Counted from the first letter of the stretch, positions 26,085 through 37,582 are shown. The stretch is DNA of 64,000 nt from Poecilobothrus nobilitatus (GCA_947095535.1 OX352774.1:74524416-74588415); one strand, 5' to 3'. Translations and numbers: made by a program. The notes: generated from the letters alone by a model not told the origin.

Positions 26085-26606
26085 GAATACATATACATAT
26101 GTATATATGTATGTATATGTATATATATATATATATATGTACACATAACATATTTAATATATAGTGATGGTATTAGATAAAACTAGGAGTTAAAACTCTT
26201 AATAACCATATAATGTAAATTAAGATGACAACTTGATATCAATTTGATTTGATTTTTAAATTAAAAAAAAAAAAAAAAAAAAAATTAATGTTTATTTGTG
26301 GTTTTTTCAAAGATTTTCATTTTCTTTTCATATTATGTATGTATTTGTATTTTTATTTATATTTTTTTAATAAATTCGCACCTTTTTTAAAATTTAAAAA
26401 TTATTATACATATTATTTGTCATATCATAAAGAAGTCATATTTAATTTTGAATGACTTCATATGCATTTGATTTAAGTTGACGATGTAAATCGTCTTATA
26501 AATATACTTATTAGGTATAAATAAATATAAATTTTCTTATGAACCATAATTATTGATTATAAAAGTGTAATTTAAAAGATTTAATTCAATAAAAATACAA
26601 CTTAAA
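24531..26606. other. AT-rich stretch with large TA/TG microsatellite
   Basis: Contains a (TA)n/(TATG)n microsatellite at 26044-26147 and several A runs of 12-22 (for example 25112-25130 and 26262-26283). No gene is seen; the short frame at 26249-26455 is low-complexity. Confidence 0.5.
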
Positions 26607-26610
26607 ATAT

Positions 26611-26643
26611 GTGTAGGTGAGAAACAAAGTTGAACTATTCCAT
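26611..26643 (+). repeat. Left terminal inverted repeat
   Basis: 33 bp starting GTGTAGGTGAGAAACAAAG and ending ACTATTCCAT. It pairs with 29459-29491; only position 22 differs (G here, A on the other end). Its inner part contains the GAACTATTCC motif that recurs subterminally. Confidence 0.93.
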
Positions 26644-26727
26644 TTTTCAAAAAAAAAAAGTTAAATATCCAGAAAAATTCTGCTAGAAAAATGCAACATT
26701 TTGATATATTCAACTTTTTTTTATGTA

Positions 26728-26911
26728 AAACCATTCCTGAGAAAATCAGCTTTAAAATGTACGTTTTTTTTTCAAAATAGAACTATTCCACTTACATGGT
26801 GGAAACAAAACTAAACTATTCCATGCAAAATTATATCGAAACAAAACAAAACTATTCCTATATATCTGTTACTTACAATCGTATTATTTATTATCAAAAC
26901 AGAACTATTCC
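26728..26911 (+). repeat. Left subterminal motif array (AAACTATTCC)
   Basis: Five copies lie inside the left end: AAACCATTCC 26728, GAACTATTCC 26780, AAACTATTCC 26813, AAACTATTCC 26849 and GAACTATTCC 26902. Most are preceded by an A-rich AAAAC(A/T)A-type stretch. A sixth copy lies in the TIR at 26632. Such arrays are plausible transposase-binding sites; that role is inferred. Confidence 0.8.
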
Positions 26912-27117
26912 TGTGTTCTATTATTTTATTAATTTTTGGCGCGAAAATTTGAAACTGTCAGAGTTATGTTTATATAATTCACATTTGCAATTTATACTCC
27001 ATAAAAGAAAGAGGTGTTTTTATAAGTAAGTAGAATATCTTAATATTATAATATCTATATTATTATTTTAATTATGTATTTGAATAAATATAAAAAAATA
27101 TACGTTAATATTAGAAA

Positions 27118-29004
27118 ATGGAATCTTTGGAATATCCTGTCGAAACTGATTATCCGCGCAAAAGAAAAATTAATATCAAAAATCGTAAGCAGACCATTGC
27201 AAAAATTCAGCGGTATAAAAGGAAAAATTTACCAGAAATGCCTAAATGCCAACACAAAGAAAAAAGTGGATTCAAATGCAAACAACTGAAACCTGCCGAT
27301 GCATTAAAATTTTCAGATGCATTTTACATGATACCAGCTAAAATGTCGCAAGATGCTTTTTTGTTTACTTATTGCCAAATTACTGCTCCAAAAAGAACTG
27401 GTCGCGGTTTAGCAAAAGGTAGTAAACAAAAATTTTGTGTAAAATATACTATTCGCACAAAAAAAGGATTGATTTTAAAAGTATGTATACAAAAACATTA
27501 AAAATGTTAAGGTATACTGAAATTATATTTTGTGTACATATTTTATTTAAAGGTATGTCAAAAAACATTTTTAAATATACTTGGGATTACAAAAGGAAGA
27601 TTACACCGTGTTTGCTCTCGTAATTTTGAAATGGGACTGGCTCCTATCGAAAAACGAGGTGGAGACAAAAGAAGTAAGCAATATGATGACAAAAGAAATT
27701 GCGTTATCAATTTTATAAAACAATTTAAAACTATTGAAATTCACTACTGTCGTAGTCAAATTTTTAAACGCCAATATTTGCCAAGCGAACTATCAATAAG
27801 GAAAATTTGGATACTGTATAATGAGAAAATGCAAGATAAAAAAGTGCGATATAGTTTTTTCAGAGAAATATTCGTAAAAAAATTTAATATTGGATTTAAA
27901 AGTCCAGCAACGGATATGTGCTCTACTTGTATAAGTTATAGAGAAAGAATGAAGTACGACAGAGATTTAAAAATAAAACAAGAGCTACAAACACAATTAT
28001 TAATACACAAACGTCGAGCTAAGTCATTTTATGATCTGTTAAAAGAAAAAAAGGATGGTTTACTTTTGATTTCTTTTGACTGTCAAAAAAATATGCCATT
28101 GCCGAAACTTCCAGACCAAGCAGCTTACTTTAGCCGACAATTATATATATATATGTTTGCAATTGTGGAAGGAACATCAAAAAGTGCACTTGCGAAAGAA
28201 AACACATTTTTATATTACTGGACCGAAAATTGTCATGCGAAAGGATCCAACGAAATTGCATCCTCTGTTTTCCAATATTTGAACAATAAAGACATGACTG
28301 GTATAATCACGATTCGTTTAATGGCCGACGGATGTGGAGGCCAAAACAAAAATTCCATCATGGTTGGCATGTGCCAATATTGGCTAGCGACAAAAGCTCC
28401 ACGTCATGTAAAACGAATAGAAATCATATTTCCAATTGCAGGACACTCATATTTACCTGCCGACAGGGTCTTTGCCCAAATTGAAAAAAAGGTAAAGGCA
28501 AAGGAGACCATAGTAAATGTTGAGGAGTATTTAGAAATCTACAGTGAATTTGGTACCACTAAAAACTTAGGAAGTGATGATTGTCCTGTATATGATTTTA
28601 AATTGGAAATCGAAAAAAATTGTAAGCATACTGGCAGCTGGCATTTCAAATTTAAAGAGAGTAAAAGATTTTATTTAACAAGAGCGAAAAATAATTGCAT
28701 TCTCGTAAGAGGAGAAGTTTTTTACAGGTCGGACATCGGGGTTGATAAGTCTACCATTAAACGTGGAAGAAATCTAAACCAAATTAAGCTTGATAGATTG
28801 CCTCTTGGCATTAGGGTAAATGATTTAAAACTGAATGACGTTGATAACCTACTTTCCAAACATTTTGGAAATGAATGGAAATCAATTGAGCAGCTGAATT
28901 TTTATAAGAATATATTAAACGGAAACGCTGACTTTCTGCAAAACATTAATGGCGATGATTTTTGCCAGCAACAAAGTCCTGAAATTAATATTATTAGAGT
29001 ATAG
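27118..29004 (+). CDS. DDE-type transposase, DUF7869/Sola-like, two exons
   Basis: Exons are 27118-27480 and 27553-29004; splicing out the 72-bp GT-AG intron joins them in frame to give 604 residues. The start ATG has A at -3. Residues 10-40 are strongly basic (PRKRKINIKNRKQ), likely nuclear import or DNA binding. A CxxxxxxGFKC cysteine pair lies near residues 43-53, and a CSTC knuckle at 244-247. The putative catalytic core has FDCQKN (D297), ADGCGGQNKN (D380) and GHSYLPADRVFAQIEK (D425 or E432), spaced as in a DDE nuclease. The C-terminus is basic. This motif set is known to me from insect proteins labelled DUF7869; the exact superfamily is less sure. The frame is free of stops. The predicted role is excision and integration of the surrounding element at ATAT-like targets in the nucleus. 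Confidence 0.85.
27481..27552 (+). other. Transposase intron (72 bp)
   Basis: The donor GTATGT at 27481-27486 and acceptor TTTAAAG ending at 27552 are canonical for a short insect intron. Without splicing the first exon stops after 127 codons, and exon 2 could only be reached from an ATG inside the intron at 27532. The opening bases of the intron closely resemble the first bases of exon 2 (see findings). Confidence 0.82.
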
Positions 29005-29136
29005 ACTGAGTATAGACTATAACAATTTAAATTTTTTAATTGAATTTTGAAATTAACTGATTTCATACTTTTTATGTTTTTATTTTTTTATAAATTTTAT
29101 ATTTTGTTAATTTATTTTTATTTATTTTATGTTCGT

Positions 29137-29164
29137 AATAAAGGAATTTATGTGATTTAATAAA
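29137..29164 (+). terminator. Polyadenylation signals of the transposase gene
   Basis: AATAAA occurs at 29137-29142 and again at 29159-29164, 133-160 bp after the stop codon and still inside the element. AT-rich background makes chance AATAAA common, but position and orientation fit. Confidence 0.5.
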
Positions 29165-29224
29165 AAAAGGCAAAGAATGCGTTACTTTAAAAATATAAGA
29201 AAATTTAATTTTATTAACAAACTG

Positions 29225-29294
29225 AAACTATTCCCTGAATAATTTTTTCAAAACAAAACAATTCCAATTGTTATTTTCAAAACGAAACCATTCC
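29225..29294 (+). repeat. Right subterminal motif array
   Basis: AAACTATTCC 29225, AAACAATTCC 29256 and AAACCATTCC 29285 lie about 30 bp apart. They have the same orientation as the left-end copies, not inverted relative to them; only the copy within the right TIR is inverted. Confidence 0.78.
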
Positions 29295-29458
29295 AAATTT
29301 TTTAGCTTGATAAAAAGCAAACCGAAAGCTTGTGATTTTAATCGTTAATAGCAGATACTCCAAACACTAAACGTTTACGTTTAGCTTAACTTATTTATAA
29401 ACAATTTGATGGGGAAAAAAGTTAAAAGTATTTTTTATTTTACTCAAAAATTTTCTAC

Positions 29459-29491
29459 ATGGAATAGTTTAACTTTGTTTCTCACCTACAC
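29459..29491 (-). repeat. Right terminal inverted repeat
   Basis: The complement starts GTGTAGGTGAGAAACAAAG and matches the left TIR at 32 of 33 positions. It is followed by ATAT at 29492-29495. Confidence 0.93.
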
Positions 29492-29495
29492 ATAT

Positions 29496-31958
29496 GTAAG
29501 TATAGGTATAATAAATAAAAGCATATAAGATACATACATATGAATAAGTTTTAGAAAAATTTATTAAAATATATAATAATTACGATTCTGTTATATTATT
29601 AACTAATGTTTAGTACAATTATATATTGTTTAAATCATTTTATTATCACTGCCCAACAAGCATTGCTAATTAGTCTTATTAAGACTAGATAATCATGTTC
29701 TCATAATACTCTATTTAAACTAGAACATTTTTTTTTTTTTCGTATTTAGGTTAATTTAGGTGACAGTGAAATAAAACCATACACAATAAAGCCATAATGG
29801 CGAGTAAGAGTATATTATATAATATTCGGCGTTAAAAACCATATATAGATCAATTCGAATAAACTTAATCGAACGATTTAACGAAAATGATGATCAATAA
29901 GTAATAATCAAAATATACCATCTTCCACCGTAATCCCAAAAAAATCATGCACAAGAAAGAAAAAGTTGGCAGCAAAAAAAAAAAAAAAAATTTTTTCCGA
30001 AATAAAAAGAATCACAAATTTAAAAATTCTATGTTTCAAAATCCCAATATTACGAAATTCCTATCTTATAAGATCCCAAGTTACAAAATAATCTTTTAAG
30101 AAAAAAATATTATTAGGAAGCATTCTAGAGTTCGTTACAAAATTAAAATGTTCTTTTTGCAGAATATTTAAATATAAAAGTTGCAAGGAATTTTAGAGTT
30201 AGTTATAAAATCTGGATTACAATAACTTGTTTTACGGTGGTTTGGAACAACAGATTTGGTTACAAAATTATATTAACAAAATCAGAGTTTCTCCCTTTTC
30301 CAGAATTTATATATATATATATGTATGTATGTATTTTGAAGCAGATTTTGAAATGAAAGAATTTCTGAAGAGATTTCAGTAATTAATATGCAGTCTTTTT
30401 CATTTAATATATCCTAATGTATTTTATAATCCTGTTAAGGATAAATAAAATCAATCACGGCAATTTAATTGAAGGATAATTTTAAACTTTTTCAACTAGT
30501 AATTAAATGTCCATTAAACATTATCAAGTTTGAAAATATATCAAGTTTGAATTTACACTTTCTTTTAATGCATAGATACCCTAAATTGAATACTTGAATA
30601 TTTTTGGACTTGTCATTATGTATCGCTTTTATTTAATTTGATTAGAAATAAATAATTAAATTAAAAATTATTTAAGAGAATACCACTTACATGAAAAAGG
30701 TACTCACTACAAGCATTTCCTCCTAATATTAAAAAAAAAAAACTTTAATATATAGATAACGGGTATCCTAAAGTTATGTAATTATACTGTACTAACAAAA
30801 AATTATTAAATTACAGTGTAACGTCCTCTTTAATTTTAATATCCTTTTTAAAGTAATATAAAAAAAACAAGCAAACTTTATATTGAATTATTGAAGAAAA
30901 TGTGGAAAATATATTTGTTATTTATACCGATAATATCGTAAAAATAATACGAGAAAATTAAATTTTCATTAGCTGTTTTCCTACTTTTTTTTTAAATGAA
31001 TCTATAATACGATCCGCTTGCTACCTCTTCAAACTTCTAAAAATTTTCCATAATGAAACAAAAAATAAGATTTTCTCTATTAAAAAAAAACAAAAAATGT
31101 TATCATAAGACAATAAACTGAAATATATACATAATATACCATGTATAATGATAATTTTAATAGGATATAACAATTATTATTCAAATAAACATAATTAAGT
31201 AATTTTTTGCCGGGAAATTATAAAAAAAAAAAAAATTTCCTTATAAAAGTTTTTTTATCTCTTTCATATTTTATTTATTTATAAACATTTAATAAAACAA
31301 AAAAAAAAAATTAAATATCTTTCCATAAAAATCACTTTTTTATTTTATTTTATTTTATTTTAAATATATTTTCCATACAGTAGCAAAATTAATTCATAAT
31401 TTATTACCAAGATGACAAGAAAATAAAGTTTTTTTTTTTTTAATATCTTTTTTTTTTTTTTTTGCTTTTTACATTTATTATAATTAAATCGCATTAAAAT
31501 TATTCGAAATATAAAAAACAAAAACCCTCATATTGATGTCTTATCTATACACCACCTTGGCACAATAATATGAATATCATAATAACAATATAAAATAATA
31601 TGTACATATATATAACAGTAACAAAATATTTAAGTAAATGTCAATCGTCTTAATTTAATGAAAATAACAACAATATTTTATAATACCATTATAATAATAA
31701 ATGTTGTTGTTGTTGTTGTTGATGATGTTGTAAAATTTTACCTTTTTGTTGAATTTAATTTCAAGTTTCAGAAAATACATAAATAACAACAAGTTTATAT
31801 ATAAACGTGATTATACCGGCACACGGCAGTAACCAAAATTTTTTTTTCAAGTAACGGGAGTAACACACTTTAATACCGCTAATTTGGAAAATATTATTAA
31901 AGCTATTTTTATGAAATTTATTAGAGATCTTCTATAGTTGAACCTTTTATAGGTGTAA
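29496..31958. other. AT-rich stretch without a recognisable gene
   Basis: TA/TG microsatellite at 30308-30333, a (GTT)6 microsatellite at about 31702-31721, and repeated TTTTATTTTA runs at 31340-31362. Nothing else is recognised. Confidence 0.5.
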
Positions 31959-32154
31959 TTTTTTTTTTTTTCAGTTTATTCCTTTGCCACATAAATGTAA
32001 CAAGGAAATTACACAGTCTTTCCTTTTCAGGCGTGGCTGTAAATGTCCTAAGCGGAAATTATTCGTAAGACGTGTGTGGGATTCAAACTTACACTGCCTC
32101 GGTTTTTACAACGTATGTCTTTTATACGCTCTTACCCACAAGGTCACCGAGGCT
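31959..32154 (-). mobile_element. tRNA-derived SINE, family 1, copy 2
   Basis: On the minus strand it starts GCCTCGGTGACCTTGTGGG, reads through a mutated B box (GTTTGAATCCC) and the family body, and ends in a tail that appears as T13 at 31959-31971. More diverged than copies 1 and 4. A plus-strand frame at 31984-32193 is a shadow. Confidence 0.85.
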
Positions 32155-32348
32155 CCAGCTATAATTAAAACTGTTTCAAGTAATTGTTTGTAATTAAAAA
32201 CTCTATTTGACAGTTCTTAAGTTTAATTTTAACAACTGTAAGGTGATTCAAAATGAAAGTTTTTAACCCTATTCTATTATTTTTTTTTTTTTTTTTAGAT
32301 CCTCTTTACAATTGAGTATCATTCGATATATTTTTCTAAAATATACAT

Positions 32349-32536
32349 TTTTTACCTTAACTGAAGATATTTTTAATTTATGTGAAGATATTTTTACATT
32401 AAGTGAAGGTATTTTTACTTCAATTGTAGATTTTTTACTTTAAGTGAAAACATTATTATAATACAAATAAAATTGTCATCAATTAAAGTAAAAAATCTTC
32501 ACTTGAAGTAAAAAAGTTTTCAGTTAAAGTTTAAAA
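32349..32536. repeat. 21-bp minisatellite with inverted copies (foldback-like)
   Basis: Five head-to-tail units of exactly 21 bp run 32349-32453. Each opens TTTTTA and carries a diverged version of a TTAAGTGAAGATA core. After a 27-bp spacer, about 2.5 units return in inverse orientation at 32481-32536 (for example AATCTTCACTTGAAGT). The arms could pair. Confidence 0.65.
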
Positions 32537-33986
32537 GTCAAAAACGAATAGAAAATCATTTAATATTTCTACTATTAAGTTCTTTACTGTTTAATAGTTT
32601 CAACTGTTTAACCGTCTGAACACTTTTTGAGAAACACTTGTTATATAATATAAAATACATACATATATTATAAATAAATAAATAATTTAAAACAGAAAAA
32701 ATAGCAGTACAATTCTTTATAAAAATTTAAAACCAGTTTAAAATAAAAAAAACAAAAATTGAAAAGCAAAAAAAAATTTAATTCAAAACAACCGAGTTTC
32801 AATTCTGTCCCTGTCATTTTAAAAAAGATAAACGGTAAATTTAATCTGTTCATTTAAAAGTAATAAGCAGACTCACTGTAAACGAATATACACATTATTA
32901 TAAAAATATATTTTTGTATAAATGTACATAAACATATACATATATAAAATGGTATAAACAAATTAAATAATGGTTAAATTTCAGTTATAACTACTTATTT
33001 ATTAACAGTTGTTTTTTTTTTATTTGAAACCATTGATTTGATAAAGAAGTCTTTGTTTTTATTGCAGTCTTTATTTTTATTGCAGCCTTTGTTTTTATTT
33101 TTATTTCTGGGGAAAATCTTTGCTTATTATTGGCGCTGACTTCATTCGGGTAACTTATGATAACATTTGCTATGTTACGTAACCGTTTACAATGTATACA
33201 AAACATAAAGAAGGTTCAGCAATTGATCATGTCTTGTAAGATGAAAAAAAAAAATCATTTTTTTAACAAATTGTTAACCTGAATTTTTGGTTTATTTTTT
33301 TTTTTTACATAAAAGAAATTGAATAATAACAAGAAAAATTAAATTATTAGTTTTTTTTTTTTTTTACAAAAATTTTGGTTTTTTTTTCCTTTTTTAGGTT
33401 ATGGAGAATAATGGAGATTAATTTTATTTTTATTTTTGTACAACTTAATTTATACTGTTTGGAAATTTTTCTTTTAAATAACCGTAGAAAATTTTTTAGT
33501 ATTATTAAATTTATAATAAATAAAAAATAATCTCCAGATTTGGAGACTTTTATATTTAATTTTTAGTTAATTAAATAAATGGATTAACACTTTATTTATT
33601 TAAAAACAATGTAATAAAAAAGATTAATAATTGACGGGTTTCAGTACTTGTAGAATTGCTGCCTGATGTATTTTTTTACGATATAAGGTTTGCTTACAGA
33701 CTTTACTGATTACTTCTGACGTCTTTTTATTCGGTTGCAAATGAATTAGTATATTTTATTACTCAAAGCAAATTTCTGTTTCAAAAATTCTCCCGCTTGT
33801 AAAATTCGTCTTTTTAGAGATTTTTCTTTCGCTTCATACCGTTAATCAATGTTAAAACAAATCGTGCAATACTGCAATTCAATCGGAAGCCCGCGATTGG
33901 AATGTAATTAATTTTGATGTTTTTGAACTAAAATTTATAAAAAAGGGTACATTTGGAATTGATTTAAATTCGAATACTACCTATCA
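32537..33986. other. AT-rich spacer, no gene seen
   Basis: Contains a short interrupted repeat of TTTTTATTGCAG(T/C)CTTTG at 33055-33092 and strong T tracts ending TTTTTTAG at about 33398. No exon is supported. Confidence 0.45.
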
Positions 33987-34178
33987 GTTTTTTTTTCTTA
34001 GTGTATTCCCCTGCCACATAAATTTGATAAGGAATTTATATAGCCTTTCCTTTTTAGGTGTGGCTGTAAATGTCGTAAGGGAGAATTATTCTTACAACAT
34101 GTATGGGATTCGAAGTCACATTCCCTAGATGTTTTATACCGTATTTCATACGCTCTTACGCATTAGACCACCTGCCGG
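33987..34178 (-). mobile_element. tRNA-derived SINE, family 1, copy 3
   Basis: The minus strand starts GGCAGGTGGTCTAATGCG, has a B-box remnant CTTCGAATCCC, and carries the family body (TTACAGCCACACCT, AAAGGCTATATAAATTCC). The tail appears as a T run at 33988-33996. It is the most diverged full-length copy. Confidence 0.83.
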
Positions 34179-37074
34179 TTTTGCTCAAAAGCAGAAAATG
34201 TTTCTATAATTAATAATTTGTTTTAGTTTCAAAAATAAAAATCTATATAGAAGATTTGTTTAAGTTTAATTATTATTAATGGAGTAATGGAGTTTTTATT
34301 TATCGTGTTATTTACTCGTCTATAGTATAAGAAGATCTGTAAAGTTACATACATAGAACTAAAAAGATATGCACACGTATGCATATATGTATATAATTTC
34401 AGTAAAATATTTATGATTACATATTTTTTTATTTTGTAAATAAAAGATGATATAAAAAAAACTATTGTTAAAACAGTTGTTAAACCTCATAGTATATATA
34501 TATATATGTATATGTACATAAAAGTTGGGGCTTTGAATTTTCTGCGTAGATTTACACTAGGCAAATATGTATATATAAAACATTACTTTAAAAATAAATA
34601 ATTTTTAAACTTATTAATTCTGTCAAATATATTTATGTACCTACATATGTATGTATATCATAAAAACAAGATACTGCGTCAAGCTGAGTTACAATGCAAC
34701 ATATATCTTTGTACATCCATCTTTGTACATATATCTTTGTATATCCATACACCGTCTGGTTTTTTTTAATAAGTTGTTTTTTTCTTGTGTTAATCACAAG
34801 TTATTACATTTTGTTTTTTTTTTTTTTTTGGTATTTACACTAGAATTTTAATGTCACCGTGTGGCACCAAAAGGAAAATAAAATCATTAACATTTTCTTA
34901 TGGTACACATAATATAAATTTATTTAAGTAAACAAACCAGGTGGCGACAATTTAAGAATTCAAGATAGTTTCATAATGAAATCCCATTTGAGTATACTGT
35001 GTATACATAGTAGCAAATGTAGAAATAAAAACAAAATTTTATTTTTTTTTCCCGACTCCAGATTCCTCTTTTTTTTTTTTGTTTTTCTACTTTTAAGATT
35101 TTCTCATAGTTAGTTTTCAAATCAACATGCATTAAACATTATGTTACTAAGACTATCCAAGAAAAATATGTTATTTATCCATACAATTATTATTATTATT
35201 GCAATAATGTTAGATTGCAGAGTTTTAGTTTTTTTTGTAAAAAAAAAAAAAAAAATAGCATTAGAAAAATACATTTATGTATAACCAACCACCAAATCTA
35301 GATCACAACTCGATAGTTCACACGCGTATTTTAAATTTTTTGTTTTTTTTTTTTTTAAATTCAATAAAAACATAGAAAAGATAAACTTTTTCTCATGGAT
35401 ATCATATATTTAGTACATAAAATATAATACATAGATACATATATAGAAGACAAAATAAAGTAAAAAAGATCCAACTACATACATATATATACATATATTG
35501 ATGTAACAGCAAAATGATGGATAGAAAATTGAATTGAAATTTTACAATTTTTTTTTAATGTTTATGAATACTGAAAAATTGGTGTTGTAACATACAAAAT
35601 AATTTAAATTGTAAAAATTTTATGTACATTTCTAATAATGCATCATAATAAGATTCTGTATTTTATTTTATTTCGATTTGTTTAATATCAGCAAATGAAA
35701 ATGGCGTCAAAAATAATCTGATCTGATCGCACGATCGTACAATCTTGGACAATTTCAAAACAATAATTTTTTTGTTCTAATTTTTATTGTTACCGGTTGC
35801 ATACATGAATGTATAAGGTAGGTATTGTTTTCATACACAATTCATAAAGAATTTGTACACGTGATTCTTGCAATATGCATTACTCCGGCGCGTAGAAACT
35901 TGAATTCAGTATGTTTAGCGTGGTTGCGTGTGTAGTTGGGTATGCCTATGGATACGTGTAAAGCCTAAATGAACGAACAGAATTTTATCAAATTTCATAT
36001 TAAAGGTTTTGACGTAAATATCTCGTATTGTTAAACTTTTGCAACAAATCGAACTTTGCATTGAATATTTTTTCCTGTCCTGTCTACATCCCATGTGTAC
36101 ATCCTATGAATGTATCCTGTCTGACTTTAAGCTTTATTTAATTAAATGACATATTTTTTTATAAGTTCAAATTTCGTACATATTACAAACATGTCATATG
36201 CCCTTATTTGCATTTAAACGAAAAGGAACAAATTTCTTTTGCTTTTTTTTTTGTCCTTTTTATATCATCTTTAAAAATTTATGTATCTGTTCATATTATA
36301 TTCTCTTGTTGATGACATAAAATTCAAACTGTAAAATTTGTTAGATGCCTTCCAAGAATCATTAGTTAGAAATAATAAACAGAATAATGTAATGACTCAA
36401 ATGAGTTCCTACTTTAACTTCAATAAATATCGTTTTTGATATAATTATGTATGAATTCCAAAACGAACCGAAAATGTATACTTAATACTGTTAAAAAATT
36501 TCGATAGCTTTTTTTATAAATGAAAAAAAAAAAACAAAAAAAAAGAAATTGTAAAATGAAATTTGGAACAAAAATAAAAATGATCATCAAATGTTTTCCC
36601 CTGAGAAACACGACTATAAAAAAAATTCTTGTCCTGAATTGTAATATGTCCTCTTTCACATATAGATAAAATTCTATAGCATTTATGCTGTTCTAATTTC
36701 TAATTATTGTAATATCAGGACAGTATTTATTATGAAAAGTTATTTATTATAGTAAAATTGACTATTTTTAGCATATTTCCCGAAAATGTGATTATTAGTT
36801 TTAATTTGCCTGTTTTTTGCTGTTTGTTTGTCTATTTATCTGTTTAAAAAATTTCTCTACATGCTATTTGAAATAAAAAAAAAAATGAACTTTTAATCAT
36901 GGACATCATTAAAATTAAATCTTATTTAAAATTGAAATATTTTTTTTGATAACGGTGCAAAATTCCATCATGTATATATATACAATTGTTGTGTTTTGTT
37001 TAGAAATAAATAACTTACTCTTAACCAAGATATGTGCACATAAATAATTACTTTTTCAACTATTGTTAAGTGAC
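34179..37074. other. AT-rich stretch with a small GC-richer island
   Basis: TA/TG microsatellites at 34493-34513 and 35480-35500. A GC-richer island at 35860-35960 is described in the findings. No exon is supported; the frame at 36420-36659 (minus) is low-complexity. Confidence 0.45.
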
Positions 37075-37110
37075 ACTTACCTGAAATTAAAAAAAGAAAA
37101 GAAAAAAATT
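37075..37110 (-). other. Candidate recursive splice site (ratchet point)
   Basis: On the minus strand a pyrimidine tract of about 24 bases interrupted by AA ends in TTTCAG (complement of 37081-37086) and is followed immediately by GTAAGT (complement of 37075-37080). A 3' splice site abutting a consensus 5' splice site, with a zero-length exon, is the hallmark of recursive splicing in very long introns of flies. I found no second site this good on either strand. A weaker plus-strand look-alike, TTTTACTGCAG|GTAAAG, is at 54061-54082. Confidence 0.5.
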
Positions 37111-37299
37111 AATATTTAAAATATTTAATTTAAATAAAGAATAAGAAATTAAGTTTTTACTAATTAAAATTACTTATAATAATACATTTAATATATAGAT
37201 ACACATAGATAATATCTACTTAGTTAAAATATTGTATATACATACATAGTTATATATAACGTTATATTGTTGATATTGAACATTCTAAAGATCATTCTA

Positions 37300-37582
37300 C
37301 AATGCTTGCGTTGACGTCAAGCTTCCGTTGCCCAAAATATCCAACATATTAAATTGAATTTATATGCAACTGTCTATAACGTGAGTGTCAAAGTACAGCC
37401 TTAAAAGTTTTACAGAAATATAACAGTTTGACATTTTAAAAATTTTTGTTTTGACATTTTAAACATTTTAAAATGACTGGCAACATTTTTTCAACGTCAT
37501 CATTATAGATCTAAATAAAAAAATTTAAACTTTGAACGAAATTTTTTTAACATTGCAATTTAATGTGCCAACGCAAGCATTA
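37300..37582. mobile_element. MITE with TA duplication
   Basis: AATGCTTGCGTTGAC at 37301 faces AATGCTTGCGTTGGC, the complement of 37567-37581. The ends are flanked by TA at 37298-37299 and 37583-37584. The 283-bp interior is AT-rich with two TTTGACATTTTAAA-like motifs and no frame. A TA duplication would suit a Tc1/mariner-derived MITE, but TA is frequent here by chance. Confidence 0.6.

Larger units (their letters stand above)
26607..29495 (+). mobile_element. Complete autonomous DNA transposon, 4-bp ATAT duplication, DUF7869/Sola-like transposase
   Basis: The element proper is 26611-29491 (2,881 bp). Both ends carry a 33-bp inverted repeat starting GTGTAGGTGAGAAACAAAG, with one mismatch between ends, and are flanked by ATAT (26607-26610 and 29492-29495). 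Because ATAT is its own complement, the exact split between TIR and duplication is ambiguous. Inside is one intact spliced transposase gene, and both ends have arrays of a 10-bp subterminal motif. A 4-bp duplication is a trait of the Sola superfamily, but the assignment is from memory and needs a database search. The near-identical TIRs and open gene suggest a recent insertion. Confidence 0.88.

Noticed and set aside
26044..26147. Large TA/TG repeat as a possible origin or boundary element
   Set aside because: It is an ordinary microsatellite of a type found many times in the window.
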